The position numbers were made by a program, and so were the translations under genes. Of a stretch of 64,000 nt of DNA, positions 26,096 to 36,326 are shown one piece after another. The stretch is from positions 167,159 through 231,158 of the forward strand of contig NZ_JAMBPR010000003.1 in the NCBI RefSeq assembly GCF_024206475.1, in the 5' to 3' direction. The notes under the pieces were generated by a model, which saw only the letters and a program-made list of their open reading frames with translations, did no database searches and was not told where the DNA came from. Every line of letters begins with the position of its first letter. Position 1 is the first letter of the stretch. This DNA is from Paraburkholderia sp. CNPSo 3274. GTDB lineage: Bacteria; Pseudomonadota; Gammaproteobacteria; Burkholderiales; Burkholderiaceae.

Positions 26096-27589
26096 ATGGC
26101 AACACTGGAATTGACTGGCCGCGTACTGTTTCTTTGCAATGACCCGACGCAGGTCGAGCGGCAATTGAATGGCACCGATCTGGAAGGCGTCACGCCGGAC
26201 GCCTTGAGAGACGACATTTCGACCGATGAGATCACGCCGATGAGCGTGCTCACGCGCTTCGACGATCGCCTCGGCCGTGTGCCCTACCTTGGTTTTCAGG
26301 CCGGCGGGCGCAATCCTGTTGGTATGGATTCCGTACGAAATGGCGGATTCGGCGTGACCGTGGCCGGGAATCGATACGGCAAGGGATCGTCGCGCGAGCA
26401 CAGCCCGCTGGCCGAGTTCCGTGCGGGCATCCGGCTCGTCATCGCGCGCAGCTTCGAGCGCATCTATCGACAGAACGCCGACAACATCGGCCTGTTCACG
26501 TCGACGGACTTCGGGCTGATCGAGCGCATCCAGCGAGTTCTGCAAGAGGTCGGTGTCTCGTTGTCGTTGTTAATGGCGTTATTTCGATACGCACACTCTG
26601 GCGTGGGCATAGGCGTCGAACAGGTGACCATCGGCACGTACCTCTCCGAACTTGCGCCCAAACACCTGCGTGGCAGAGCGTTCGCAGTGTGCCAGGCGAT
26701 CGGCTTTTCGGCGGTGCCCGTCGTGGCGTTTCTTTCGTGGCTTCTAGTGCTGCGTGCGCCGCTGGGGCTCGATGGATGGCGCTGGGTCGTGCTGCTGGGC
26801 GGCTTTAGCGCGCTCTTTGTCTGGTACTTCCGGCGCAATCTGCCCGAGAGTCCGCGTTGGCTCGCGAGTAAAGGCCGCACCGAAGAAGCCGCAGCGGTGC
26901 TGGCAGACCTCGAAGAAAAGGTTGCGCGGCAATACGGAGCGCCGCAGCCTGCAGTCGGCCCTGCCGACCCGGCGCCGCGAAAAGCAGGATTCGCGGACAT
27001 GTGGAAGCCGCCATATGGCAAACGCACCGTCATGCTGATCGTCTTCCATATCTTCCAGACGGTGGGCTTTTACGGCTTTGCGAACTGGGTGCCCACGCTG
27101 CTCGTGAAGCAAGGCATTACAGTCACGTCGAGCCTCATGCACACCACGGTGATCGGTCTCGCCGCGCCGCTGGGTCCGCTGCTAGGCTACTGGATTGCCG
27201 ACCGCTTCGAGCGCAAGCATGTGATCGTCGGCATGGCGGCGATCAATATCGTAAGCGGTCTGTTATTCAGCCAGGCGTCGGCGGCGGTCGCGATCGTGAC
27301 GCTCGGCGTGCTGCTTACGCTCGCCGGCAACATCATTTCGTTCACCTATCACACGTACCAGCAGGAGCTTTACCCGACGGCCATCCGCGCGCGTGCCGTG
27401 GGCTTCGTCTATTCGTGGAGCCGGCTCTCGGCGGTGTTCGGTTCCTTCGTCATCGCCTTTACGCTCAAGGAGTTCGGCGTGACGGGCGTGTTCGTTTTCA
27501 TAGCGGGTGCGATGGCGCTCGTGATGGTGTCGATCGGCCTGATGGGGCCCCGCACGCTTGGCAAGTCGCTGGAGAGCATTTCGCATTGA
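26096..27589 (+). pseudogene. Chimera: aconitase-family swivel domain fused to a truncated MFS transporter
   Basis: A single open frame of 497 codons joins two unrelated proteins. Residues 1 to about 148 are a swivel-type domain of the aconitase/isopropylmalate dehydratase family (DDISTDEITP, NRYGKGSSREHSP, RNADNIGLFTS-like segment). From about residue 165 the sequence is an MFS permease entered in the middle (SGVGIGVEQVTIGTYLSEL, LRGRAFA), then continuing through about nine helices to the normal C-terminus. The transporter lacks its first helices and the enzyme lacks its [4Fe-4S] catalytic domains. A deletion with one end in each gene, keeping frame, explains it. Ribosome site CAAGGAGAAATTGG is the dehydratase's own. 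Neither activity is expected. Confidence 0.75.
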
Positions 27590-27715
27590 GCCGTCCTCGC
27601 ACTCTACCCACAAATGTTTACGCGATTTTTTCGTATGAGCGTCACTTTTTTCTGAAATTGTTCGGTCGACCGGCGTAGCCTTTCAAAAAGTTTCATAAGT
27701 AAAGCGCTACCGCAT

Positions 27716-28345
27716 ATGAACAACAATCTCGGTGATCGGCGAGGCGCTCGTTCGCATGGCCTTCGTGCTCTGATTCTAGCGGCGATCCTGGTTAGTGGTT
27801 CGTTCAACGGAATAACCTATGGCGCCGACGCATCGGTCGTTGCGCCGCCCGAGCCCGCCTACGGCGCAGTCCCGCAGGGCATACCGACAGCCGAAGACAT
27901 CGCGACCGTGTTGAACGTGCGGTTTCATATCGGCTTGCACGATGCACTGAAGATCGGCGTGGCAGTGTTGCAAGCCGCACGACGCGACACGATTTCGCCG
28001 ATTCTGCTGCTCGCAGTCATCGCCGTCGAATCGAATTTCGACCGTTTCGCCGTGAGCGTCGCCGGCGCCAGGGGGCTCATGCAAATCCTGCCGTCGCAGC
28101 ACAGGGACATTGTCCTTCATACTTCCGATCTGACCGACGCGGGCACCAACGTCAGCATCGGGTCGTCGATCCTGCACGACTACATCGAGGCGTCCGATGG
28201 GGACGTTCATGGCGCGCTTCTGCGCTATAGTGGTGGCGCTAAAGACTACCCGCGGCGCGTGGCCGATCGCGTAAACGTGATCAAGACGGCATTCCCCGGC
28301 GAGCCGCGTATGCCGGCATCCGAAGCGGCGGCGCAAATCAAGTAA
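27716..28345 (+). CDS. Lytic transglycosylase (SLT domain), exported
   Basis: 209 residues. The signal region ends near NGITYGAD (about 37). The catalytic domain has the SLT/MltC-like sequence VIAVESNFDRFAVS (catalytic Glu in the ESNF motif) and GARGLMQILP, then a final YSGG. Such enzymes cleave peptidoglycan between MurNAc and GlcNAc with formation of 1,6-anhydro ends in the periplasm. Small stand-alone versions often help secretion systems or pili assemble, but no such genes are near. A 28-bp gap leads to the next small gene, so both may be co-transcribed. Confidence 0.82.
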   Translation: MNNNLGDRRGARSHGLRALILAAILVSGSFNGITYGADASVVAPPEPAYGAVPQGIPTAEDIATVLNVRFHIGLHDALKIGVAVLQAARRDTISPILLLAVIAVESNFDRFAVSVAGARGLMQILPSQHRDIVLHTSDLTDAGTNVSIGSSILHDYIEASDGDVHGALLRYSGGAKDYPRRVADRVNVIKTAFPGEPRMPASEAAAQIK

Positions 28346-28373
28346 TGACGCTTGCGTGGGAGGTACAACAACC

Positions 28374-28640
28374 ATGATTCAGCCAACTGCTCACCTCACT
28401 GAGCCCATCCTGTCCGCGGACTCGTCCGTATGGTTTTCGGCTTATCGATTTGGGTGGGGATATTGCGCCTATTCACTCCCTTGCGAGGTGGTTTGTGAAA
28501 AGCTCGGTGCGACGGACGAGTCCCCGAAACAACTCATGCTGGCATTTGCGCTCAATAAATCGAGGCTTGTTCGCGTAATCGAGCATCGATATCCCCTACT
28601 CGTCAACGAGCGGATCATACTGGCAGCCGCGGATCTCTGA
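28374..28640 (+). CDS. Small hypothetical protein (weak DUF1488-like pattern)
   Basis: 88 residues from the ATG at 28374, with GGGAGG 10 bases upstream. The sequence (WGYCAYSLPCEVVCEKLGA, then a helical half ending ERIILAAADL) vaguely resembles the short DUF1488 proteins of Burkholderia, a comparison from memory only. No signal peptide or membrane helix. It follows the transglycosylase gene by 28 bp. Confidence 0.55.
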   Translation: MIQPTAHLTEPILSADSSVWFSAYRFGWGYCAYSLPCEVVCEKLGATDESPKQLMLAFALNKSRLVRVIEHRYPLLVNERIILAAADL

Positions 28641-28686
28641 GTGTGTTCTGGCTGGCTCGCAAATATAGACCCGACTGATCAGGGCG

Positions 28687-28727
28687 AATCCCCCGAGACC
28701 GTACGTCAACGGGGGCTTCGCTTTTGC
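28687..28727 (+). terminator. Rho-independent terminator
   Basis: TCCCCCG and CGGGGGC-type arms (about 28689-28695 and 28710-28716) close a 14-nt loop and are followed by TTCGCTTTT. It lies 50 bp after the small hypothetical gene and faces a convergent gene. Confidence 0.65.
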
Positions 28728-28752
28728 CAGTTGCACCGCGTTCATCCGCCCT

Positions 28753-29124
28753 CTAACGGCGTTGCATCTTGATGACGCGCGAAACCTGCGCGGACGTCAA
28801 TCCACATTTTTGCACATACGGCGCGCAGGAAAGCGGGGTGACGAAGGACTCGCCCGCAGCAAACAGGCCTGCAAACCGGTACGAGTCGGTGTCCGTCTTG
28901 ATGAATACCGGTATGGCTTCACCTTGTCCCGAGAGCGTTCGCCCCGCCGCATTCGCAGAAGCACTGCTGTTGCAGATGATGACATCCGGCGCTTGCGGAT
29001 TGAGGTCCGTCCGCAAACAAGCGGCGACGACCTTCCCGTTCTTCGTGGGAAGAAATGCCTGCTTGTTCCCACCGCAGACCTGGTGAATGAATTCGCGACT
29101 GTAGTTCTTGTTAATTTCAAACAT
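28753..29124 (-). CDS. Stand-alone small domain protein, possibly nucleic-acid related
   Basis: 123 residues from an ATG at 29124 after AGGAGCTTTTTCC. The sequence begins FEINKNYSREFIHQVCGGNKQ, runs through FLPTKNGKVVAACLRTDLNPQAP and IPVFIKTDTDSYRFAGLFAA, and ends in a helical tail (TSAQVSRVIKMQRR). The order YSRxxI, GG, PTKNGKVVAxC, LNPxAP, PVFI recalls small beta-barrel domains that sit at the N-terminus of restriction-type and SRA-like proteins; I cannot confirm this without a search. The longer upstream frame is rejected. Monocistronic, bounded by a terminator on the other strand. Confidence 0.6.
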   Translation of the reverse strand: MFEINKNYSREFIHQVCGGNKQAFLPTKNGKVVAACLRTDLNPQAPDVIICNSSASANAAGRTLSGQGEAIPVFIKTDTDSYRFAGLFAAGESFVTPLSCAPYVQKCGLTSAQVSRVIKMQRR

Positions 29125-29520
29125 GGAAAAAGCTCCTGAATCGACTGCTGTTGATTTCCACTCGGGGAATGGCCGAGCGGAATGAGGGTGCTTTGCGCAT
29201 TGCAGTGACGTGCGAACCGATCGGGTACAGGCCCACGGCTGATCAACCGCAATCGCGGTGTTCAGATGACAAAGAGGGTCACGCGGAAATGCTGCCGGGA
29301 CGCGCACCGTTCGCCTGCTGGCAAGACGGTGGCTCGAGGAGAAGGCTCAGACGTCTTGTCTGTCAGGCAAGGGACAACCAGGGGGACGAGGACATCGGAT
29401 GTTCATGGAACATCTCCGTATTGGATTACCGCAATATTTTAATGCGCTATATTTTTACGGCAAGTAAAAAGAGCGTAAAGCCATCCAGAGGATAGCGAAT
29501 TCGGCGACGCTCAATATCCG
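29125..29520. other. 396-bp intergenic region without a gene
   Basis: It must hold the promoter of the leftward 123-residue gene. The right part (29425-29520) is AT-rich. Frames on the plus strand are only read-through of the region and show no ribosome site or protein-like composition. I see nothing else in it. Confidence 0.5.
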
Positions 29521-30135
29521 TTATCGATCGTGCTGAAAGCGACGGCTAGCGTGCGATGCAGGAGCATACCGCCAGCCAGTTAAGGTCGGACGACTGAGCA
29601 CGGCGCTGTCATCGGCGCACCCGGGGAAGTGGACCGTATCGACGAGCCTGAACCCTAACGTATGGTAGAAGTCGAGAAGACTGACCGCGGCAACTGGGGT
29701 ATCGAGAGCCAGTTGCGCATAGCCCAGGGCTGCTGCCCACCGATTGGCAAACGACAGTAATGCCCGGCCAATGCCCAGATGTTGCCAACGCGGATCGACA
29801 CCGTACCGGTGAATCGTTGCAACGTCCTGGCGCCTGTAGTGGCGGCAGGGTGAGGAGAGGTTAGTCCCCTCGATGGTCAGCGTTCCCACGAGCTGACCGT
29901 TGCACGCGGCGATAAAGCACGCCTCTGCTTTCGCGCTTCGCCGCCGGCCGGATTCGCGACTTACGTAGTAGCTGTTAATTTCCTCTTTCCTGTCGAGACT
30001 GGAAGCGGCGCTGCGAAGCAGCTTCGCTATCAGTTCCGATGAATCGCAATGGATGTCAAACCGCCGGATCTGGAGCCGGACCATTTCAGACGGATCCAGG
30101 CTGAGCCATTCGTTGTGTTCTTCTGTTGCGATCAT
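29521..30135 (-). CDS. GNAT-family N-acetyltransferase
   Basis: 204 residues. The central acetyl-CoA motif is VDPRWQHLGIGRALL (Q/R-x-x-G-x-G/A), preceded by LVGTLTIEG, and the protein ends with the usual LDFYHTLGFRLVD beta-bulge strand. It transfers an acetyl group from acetyl-CoA to an amine; the substrate is unknown. A charged 50-residue N-terminal extension precedes the domain. It lies 48 bp downstream of the universal stress protein gene on the same strand. Confidence 0.82.
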   Translation of the reverse strand: MIATEEHNEWLSLDPSEMVRLQIRRFDIHCDSSELIAKLLRSAASSLDRKEEINSYYVSRESGRRRSAKAEACFIAACNGQLVGTLTIEGTNLSSPCRHYRRQDVATIHRYGVDPRWQHLGIGRALLSFANRWAAALGYAQLALDTPVAAVSLLDFYHTLGFRLVDTVHFPGCADDSAVLSRPTLTGWRYAPASHASRRFQHDR

Positions 30136-30183
30136 GAATGCCCCGGCTTCACTTGATGATCATGGAGTGAGAGAGCTGGCGCC

Positions 30184-30600
30184 TCAGCGCAGCAGCGTAA
30201 CGGGCGTTGCGCGCAGCCGGCAAAGCTTCATGAGCATGCCCAGCTTGCGCAGCGTGCCGAGATGACTGGCGTCGACGACAACGATGTCGGCATGTCCGCT
30301 TTCAACGCAGCGGGACACGCTTCGCACGAACGGGCCGCATAGATAGCTCGATGTGTAGGGCACCCCGGCATCGTCGAGAATCGCGCAGGTTTCGCTGAGT
30401 GCGTGGCTCAGGTGTCGCTGACTTTGTTCGCGTAGCTCGTCTTTCGACCAAAATGCACTGGTGCGCTCGATGGTGACGTCTTCAAGGACTTCCAGGATCT
30501 CGACTTCAGCCACGCAATGTTCGGCGAACAGGAAAGCGCTGTGACGCGCCGCCTGGGCGGCGCCGCGCCGGTCAAAAATGGGAATCAGTATTTTCAGCAC
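30184..30600 (-). CDS. Universal stress protein (UspA family)
   Basis: 138 residues from a GTG at 30600. It begins VLKILIPIFDRRGAAQAARHSAFLFAE, a UspA strand-helix unit in which the usual D-x-S is changed, and ends DIVVVDASHLGTLRKLGMLM then TPVTLLR. The G-2x-G-9x-G nucleotide loop is not intact, so ATP binding is doubtful. A close paralogue lies at 59062-59454. The start is set by comparison with that copy. Longer frame upstream is not protein-like. Confidence 0.75.
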   Translation of the reverse strand: MLKILIPIFDRRGAAQAARHSAFLFAEHCVAEVEILEVLEDVTIERTSAFWSKDELREQSQRHLSHALSETCAILDDAGVPYTSSYLCGPFVRSVSRCVESGHADIVVVDASHLGTLRKLGMLMKLCRLRATPVTLLR

Positions 30601-30717
30601 GCTCGCTCTCGCCAGAATGTGGCTCAGCGTTACCGCGTGAGCCCGGAAGCACGGAGATCGATCTAGTGATCGCCTTCGTACAGCGTAGAACGAAGCCCGT
30701 AAACATGGTGCAAAAAG

Positions 30718-30885
30718 ATGGTGCTTCACGACATGGTGCATGCGCCGCTCGCCCAGGACGAAGGCTTCGCGGCTCAGGCGCACCTGAGCCGCACGACCCG
30801 CCGCATGACCGGCTTCTCGCCCACCGACTTCGCGCAGCGCCATGTAGAGGACGAGTCGTGCTGCATGTACCGGTTGTGGGTGTGA
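30718..30885 (+). pseudogene. C-terminal remnant of an AraC-family regulator
   Basis: A 55-codon frame contains DEGFAAQAHLSRTTRRMTGFSP, the second helix-turn-helix of AraC regulators, followed by TDFAQRHVEDESCCMYRLWV. The sensor domain and the first helix-turn-helix are missing, and nothing homologous remains upstream. It therefore cannot bind DNA as a normal AraC protein. Confidence 0.65.
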
Positions 30886-30904
30886 GCTGGCCGCACGCGC
30901 CGCG

Positions 30905-32954
<2,050 letters not shown>

Positions 32955-32995
32955 AATGAACTGGCCTGCAATGTATTGTGTCCCGCGCCCGCGCC

Positions 32996-33011
32996 GATAC
33001 AGTGAGATACA
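32996..33011 (-). promoter_or_regulatory. Tandem TGTATC box upstream of the sensor kinase gene
   Basis: Read on the minus strand this is TGTATC-TCAC-TGTATC: two identical hexamers with a 10-bp period, as OmpR-type regulators prefer. The same box occurs at five promoters between 43.4 and 51.8 kb. It lies 57 bp before the kinase start and suggests autoregulation. A partial copy (TGTATTGTGTC) is at about 32972-32982. Confidence 0.6.
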
Positions 33012-33067
33012 AAGCCTCTCGCGGCATGGGGTATAAACCCATCATTCCCTGTACACGGAGTCCGAAC

Positions 33068-34417
33068 ATGCACACCGCTGGTTTTGCGGGCGGCGCGGCG
33101 ATGAGCGCGCTGCACTGGCCGCGCACGCTGTTCGCGCGCCTCGCCCTGATCCTTTGCGTCGGCCTCGCGCTCGCGCAGGGGCTGTCGTTCAAGCTCACGA
33201 TGACCGAGCGCAACGACGCCACCGCGAACATGATGACCAATTACATCTCGCGCGAAGTCGCCATCTCCGTGGCGCTGCTCGACCATCTGCCCGCGGCCGA
33301 ACGCGCGGCATGGCTGCCGCAGCTTGCGCGGCGCACCTATAGCTTTATCCTCGGTCCCGGCACGCCGGGCGAGCCGCCCGACGCGCGCCGCTCGAAGAAC
33401 GTGGCCTCGGCCATCGCGGCGGGCCTCGCCGACAAGTACGCGCTCACGACCAATTCGGTGCCCGGCAACGGCGAACGCCTGCAGATCCACCTGCGGCTGT
33501 CCGACGGCTCGCCGCTCACCATCGATTACCGCCCGGGTCCCGCGCTGCCCTTGTCGGGCTGGCTGCCGGCTGTGCTCGCCGCCCAGCTCGTCGTGCTGGC
33601 GGCGTGCTGCTGGTTCGCGGTGCGCACCGCCACGCGGCCGCTGCACGAACTCGCGCGCGTGGCCGACGCGCTCGGCCCGGACCTGAAGGCGGAGCGCCTC
33701 GAGGAAGAAGGGCCCTCCGAAGTGGCGCGCGCGGCGCGCGCGTTCAACGCGATGCAGGAGCGGATATCGGCGCACGTGGCCGAGCGCATGCAGATTCTGG
33801 CGGCCATCTCCCACGATTTGCAGACGCCGATCACGCGTATGCGGCTGCGCGTGGACCAGATGGACGACGAAGCGCAAGCGGGCAAGCTCGCGCAGGACCT
33901 GCACGAGATGGAGCAACTGGTGAAGGAGGGCGTGGCCTACGCGCGTACGCTGCACGGCACCGGCGAAGCGCCCGCTCGCGTCGACCTCGACGCGCTGCTC
34001 GACAGCCTGGTATGCGACTACGTCGATGCGGGCTCGCCCGTGAGCTTCGAGCGCCGCCTGAACGTGGCGATCGTCACGCGCGTGCAGGCGCTGCGCCGCA
34101 TCGTCGGCAATCTCGTGGATAACGCGCTGAAGTATGGGAGCACGGCGGCCATCGAGGTGAGCGCGTCGCCGCAGGACAAGACCGTCACGATCTCGGTGCT
34201 CGACAGCGGTCCCGGCATTCCCGAGGAAGCGCTCGAAAAGGTGTTCGAGCCGTTCTACCGGCTCGAAACCTCGCGCAACCGCGGCACGGGCGGCACGGGC
34301 CTGGGCCTCGCGATCTCGCGCCAGCTCGCCGTGGCGATGGGCGCGCAGCTCACGCTGCGCAACCGGCCCGAAGGCGGCCTGGAAGGGCGGCTCGTGCTTG
34401 GCGGCGCGGATGCGTGA
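33068..34417 (+). CDS. Sensor histidine kinase, EnvZ-like
   Basis: 449 residues. TM1 lies at about 20-42 (LALILCVGLALAQGLSF), then a periplasmic loop to about 160 with VALLDHLPAAER and GPGTPGEPPDARR, TM2 near 163-185 (PAVLAAQLVVLAACCW), HAMP (RPLHELARVADALG), the H-box AAISHDLQTPITRMRLR (Asp after His, as in EnvZ relatives), NLVDNALKYG, DSGPGIPE and TGLGLAISR. The start follows ACACGGAGTCCGAAC. Its likely partner, the OmpR-like gene at 35571, is 1.15 kb downstream with a cupin, a GFA and a tiny gene between them. The tandem box before the gene links it to the cluster at 43-52 kb. Confidence 0.85.
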   Translation: MHTAGFAGGAAMSALHWPRTLFARLALILCVGLALAQGLSFKLTMTERNDATANMMTNYISREVAISVALLDHLPAAERAAWLPQLARRTYSFILGPGTPGEPPDARRSKNVASAIAAGLADKYALTTNSVPGNGERLQIHLRLSDGSPLTIDYRPGPALPLSGWLPAVLAAQLVVLAACCWFAVRTATRPLHELARVADALGPDLKAERLEEEGPSEVARAARAFNAMQERISAHVAERMQILAAISHDLQTPITRMRLRVDQMDDEAQAGKLAQDLHEMEQLVKEGVAYARTLHGTGEAPARVDLDALLDSLVCDYVDAGSPVSFERRLNVAIVTRVQALRRIVGNLVDNALKYGSTAAIEVSASPQDKTVTISVLDSGPGIPEEALEKVFEPFYRLETSRNRGTGGTGLGLAISRQLAVAMGAQLTLRNRPEGGLEGRLVLGGADA

Positions 34418-34463
34418 AAGGCGGCGCGCCATAGGCGCCCGGTCGTGTGAGTCAAGCGGTTGA

Positions 34464-34829
34464 TCAAGCGAGCGGAATGAACACGTTGAACTGGCCTTCC
34501 TCGGGGTGGCGCGAGCGATGGCCCTTGCCCACGGTGTCTTCGCACAGCACGACCGTGCCCGGCTCGCAGTGGCGCGTGTAGCCGTCGCTCGTTTCGAACT
34601 CGACCCAGCCGGTCATCCAGATAACGAACTGACGAACCGGCGTGGTGTGCCAGTCCGCCTCCTTGAGGCCCGCCGGAACCCAGCCAAAGCGCACCGCCTT
34701 CGCCGGCTCCCACGTCGAGAGGTAAATGGGCGGGATGTTGGGAAAGAGTTCAAGCGGGGTGAGCGGGATATCGATGTCCTCGAAATGGGACTCACCCTGG
34801 GCGTCGGCATAGATTCGCAGACATTTCAT
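34464..34829 (-). CDS. Cupin-domain protein
   Basis: 121 residues, a single small beta barrel. Cupin motif 1 is represented by EADWHTTPVRQFVIWMTGWVEFE, and motif 2 by GTVVLCEDTVGKGHRSR; the histidines could hold a metal. No signal peptide. It is oriented against the two-component genes on either side, so it has its own promoter and interrupts the pair. Substrate unknown. Confidence 0.75.
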   Translation of the reverse strand: MKCLRIYADAQGESHFEDIDIPLTPLELFPNIPPIYLSTWEPAKAVRFGWVPAGLKEADWHTTPVRQFVIWMTGWVEFETSDGYTRHCEPGTVVLCEDTVGKGHRSRHPEEGQFNVFIPLA

Positions 34830-35063
34830 CGGGATCTCCTGGAGCCGTTCTCTCAGTTTCGCTCGCTACAGCAAACGAGCATAAACAATGCCGGTTTGTT
34901 GCGGGCCGGCTGCGGTCATTGCCGGCCATTTCTGGTCGATATGCAGCGCGCCGAATCTGCGCTAGCGCACATTGTCGTCCCGAATCGGGCGGCGCGGTTC
35001 CGGTTTGTACGCGGCACATAGCAAGTTCAATCACCCAACGAAATCAACCGAGCGGAGAGCAAG

Positions 35064-35447
35064 ATGAGCACGTCGACGAGCACGACCAGCTGGAAGGGTT
35101 CCTGTCATTGCGGTGCGGTACAGTTTGAAGTCCACACGGCGATCGAGCCCGCAGGGCGTTGCAACTGCAGCCTGTGCCGGCGCAAGGGCGCGCTGATGAG
35201 TCCGCCGTTCGAGGGCGGCGAACTGTCGATCCACGCGGGCGAAGACGCGCTCACGCTGTACCAGTTCAATACGCGTGTGGCGAAGCACTATTTCTGCAGG
35301 CACTGCGGCATTTATCCGTTTCATCAGACACGCAGGGACCCGGCGCGCTGGCGCGTCAATCTCGGCTGCCTGGAGGGCGTGGATGTCTACGCGCTCGAAG
35401 CGTCGATTGCCGACGGCGCCAGCCTTTCCGTGATGGAGGACGCATGA
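35064..35447 (+). CDS. GFA-family zinc protein (glutathione-dependent formaldehyde-activating enzyme-like)
   Basis: 127 residues with the zinc cysteine sets of the family: GSCHCGAVQFEV, CNCSLCRRKGAL and HYFCRHCGIYPFH. GFA proteins are annotated for glutathione-formaldehyde adduct formation, but most relatives are uncharacterised. A second intact copy is at 48141-48548 and a truncated one at 48574-48867. The start follows GAGCGGAGAGCAAG. Its stop overlaps the ATG of a small exported-like frame. Confidence 0.85.
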   Translation: MSTSTSTTSWKGSCHCGAVQFEVHTAIEPAGRCNCSLCRRKGALMSPPFEGGELSIHAGEDALTLYQFNTRVAKHYFCRHCGIYPFHQTRRDPARWRVNLGCLEGVDVYALEASIADGASLSVMEDA

Positions 35448-35608
35448 AACGCCTGCTCGCCATCCTGTTCTTCGCGGCGAGCGGCCTGGCTGCGGAGATT
35501 GCGCATCCGGTGTACTGTTCGTGCATTGCCGAAACCCGTTCACGCCTCGCGCGCAAGGAGAAAAACACCAATGACGGAAAAGATGGATCACGTTCTGATC
35601 GTCGATGA
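35444..35608 (+). CDS. Possible small exported peptide overlapping the response-regulator start
   Basis: 54 residues. The ATG sits in an ATGA overlap with the GFA stop and follows ATGGAGGACGC, good signs for translational coupling. MKRLLAILFFAASGLAAEIA looks like a signal peptide, followed by PVYCSCIAETRSRL with two cysteines and a very charged tail that overlaps the start of the response-regulator gene by 38 bp. The tail is probably a by-product of that overlap, so the real end could have been lost. Confidence 0.4.
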   Translation: MKRLLAILFFAASGLAAEIAHPVYCSCIAETRSRLARKEKNTNDGKDGSRSDRR

Positions 35609-36314
35609 CGATCGCGGCATACGTGAACTGGTCGGGGCCTACCTCGAAAAGAACGGCATGCGCGTGTCGCTGGCCGCGAACGGGCGCGAAATGCGCTCGA
35701 TGCTGGAGGGCGGCGCGCCCGACCTGATCGTGCTCGACCTCATGATGCCTGGCGACGACGGGCTCGTGCTGTGCCGCGAGCTGCGCGCGGGCAAGTTCCG
35801 CGCCGTGCCCGTGGTGATGCTCACCGCGCGCAATGAAGAGACGGATCGCATCGTGGGCCTCGAAATGGGCGCCGACGACTACCTGCCCAAGCCCTTCGCC
35901 GTGCGCGAACTGTTCGCGCGCATCCGCTCGGTGCTGCGCCGCACACGCATGCTGCCGCCGGGCATGGAAGTGAGCGAGTCGGCGCAACTGCTTGCCTTCG
36001 GCGACTGGCGGCTCGACACCACGGCGCGGCATCTGCTCGACGCCGAAGGCACGATCGTCGCGCTGAGCGGCGCGGAATACCGGCTGTTGCGCGTGTTTCT
36101 CGATCATCCGCAGCGCGTGCTCACGCGCGACCAGTTGCTGAGCCTCACGCAAGGCCGCCAGGCCGACGCGTTCGACCGCTCGATCGACCTGCTCGTGAGC
36201 CGGTTGCGCCAGCGCCTGCGCGACGAGGCGCGCGAGCCGCGTTACATCAAGACGCTGCGCAGCGAAGGGTATGTGTTTTCCTCGGCGGTGAGCACGGTCG
36301 ACGCACCGGACTAA
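35571..36314 (+). CDS. Response regulator, OmpR family
   Basis: 247 residues. The receiver has Asp in LIVLDLMMPGDDG, Thr in MLTARNE and Lys in YLPKPFA. The C-terminal winged helix has the OmpR pattern LSGAEYRLLRVFLDHP, QADAFDRSIDLLVSRLRQRL and IKTLRSEGYVF. The start follows GCAAGGAG. It is the only unpaired OmpR-type regulator here and the kinase at 33068 is the only unpaired kinase, so they are probably partners. OmpR-type proteins bind tandem direct repeats with a 10-bp period, matching the TGTATC-N4-TGTATC box of this window. Confidence 0.87.
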   Translation: MTEKMDHVLIVDDDRGIRELVGAYLEKNGMRVSLAANGREMRSMLEGGAPDLIVLDLMMPGDDGLVLCRELRAGKFRAVPVVMLTARNEETDRIVGLEMGADDYLPKPFAVRELFARIRSVLRRTRMLPPGMEVSESAQLLAFGDWRLDTTARHLLDAEGTIVALSGAEYRLLRVFLDHPQRVLTRDQLLSLTQGRQADAFDRSIDLLVSRLRQRLRDEAREPRYIKTLRSEGYVFSSAVSTVDAPD

Positions 36315-36326
36315 GGCCGCCACGAG

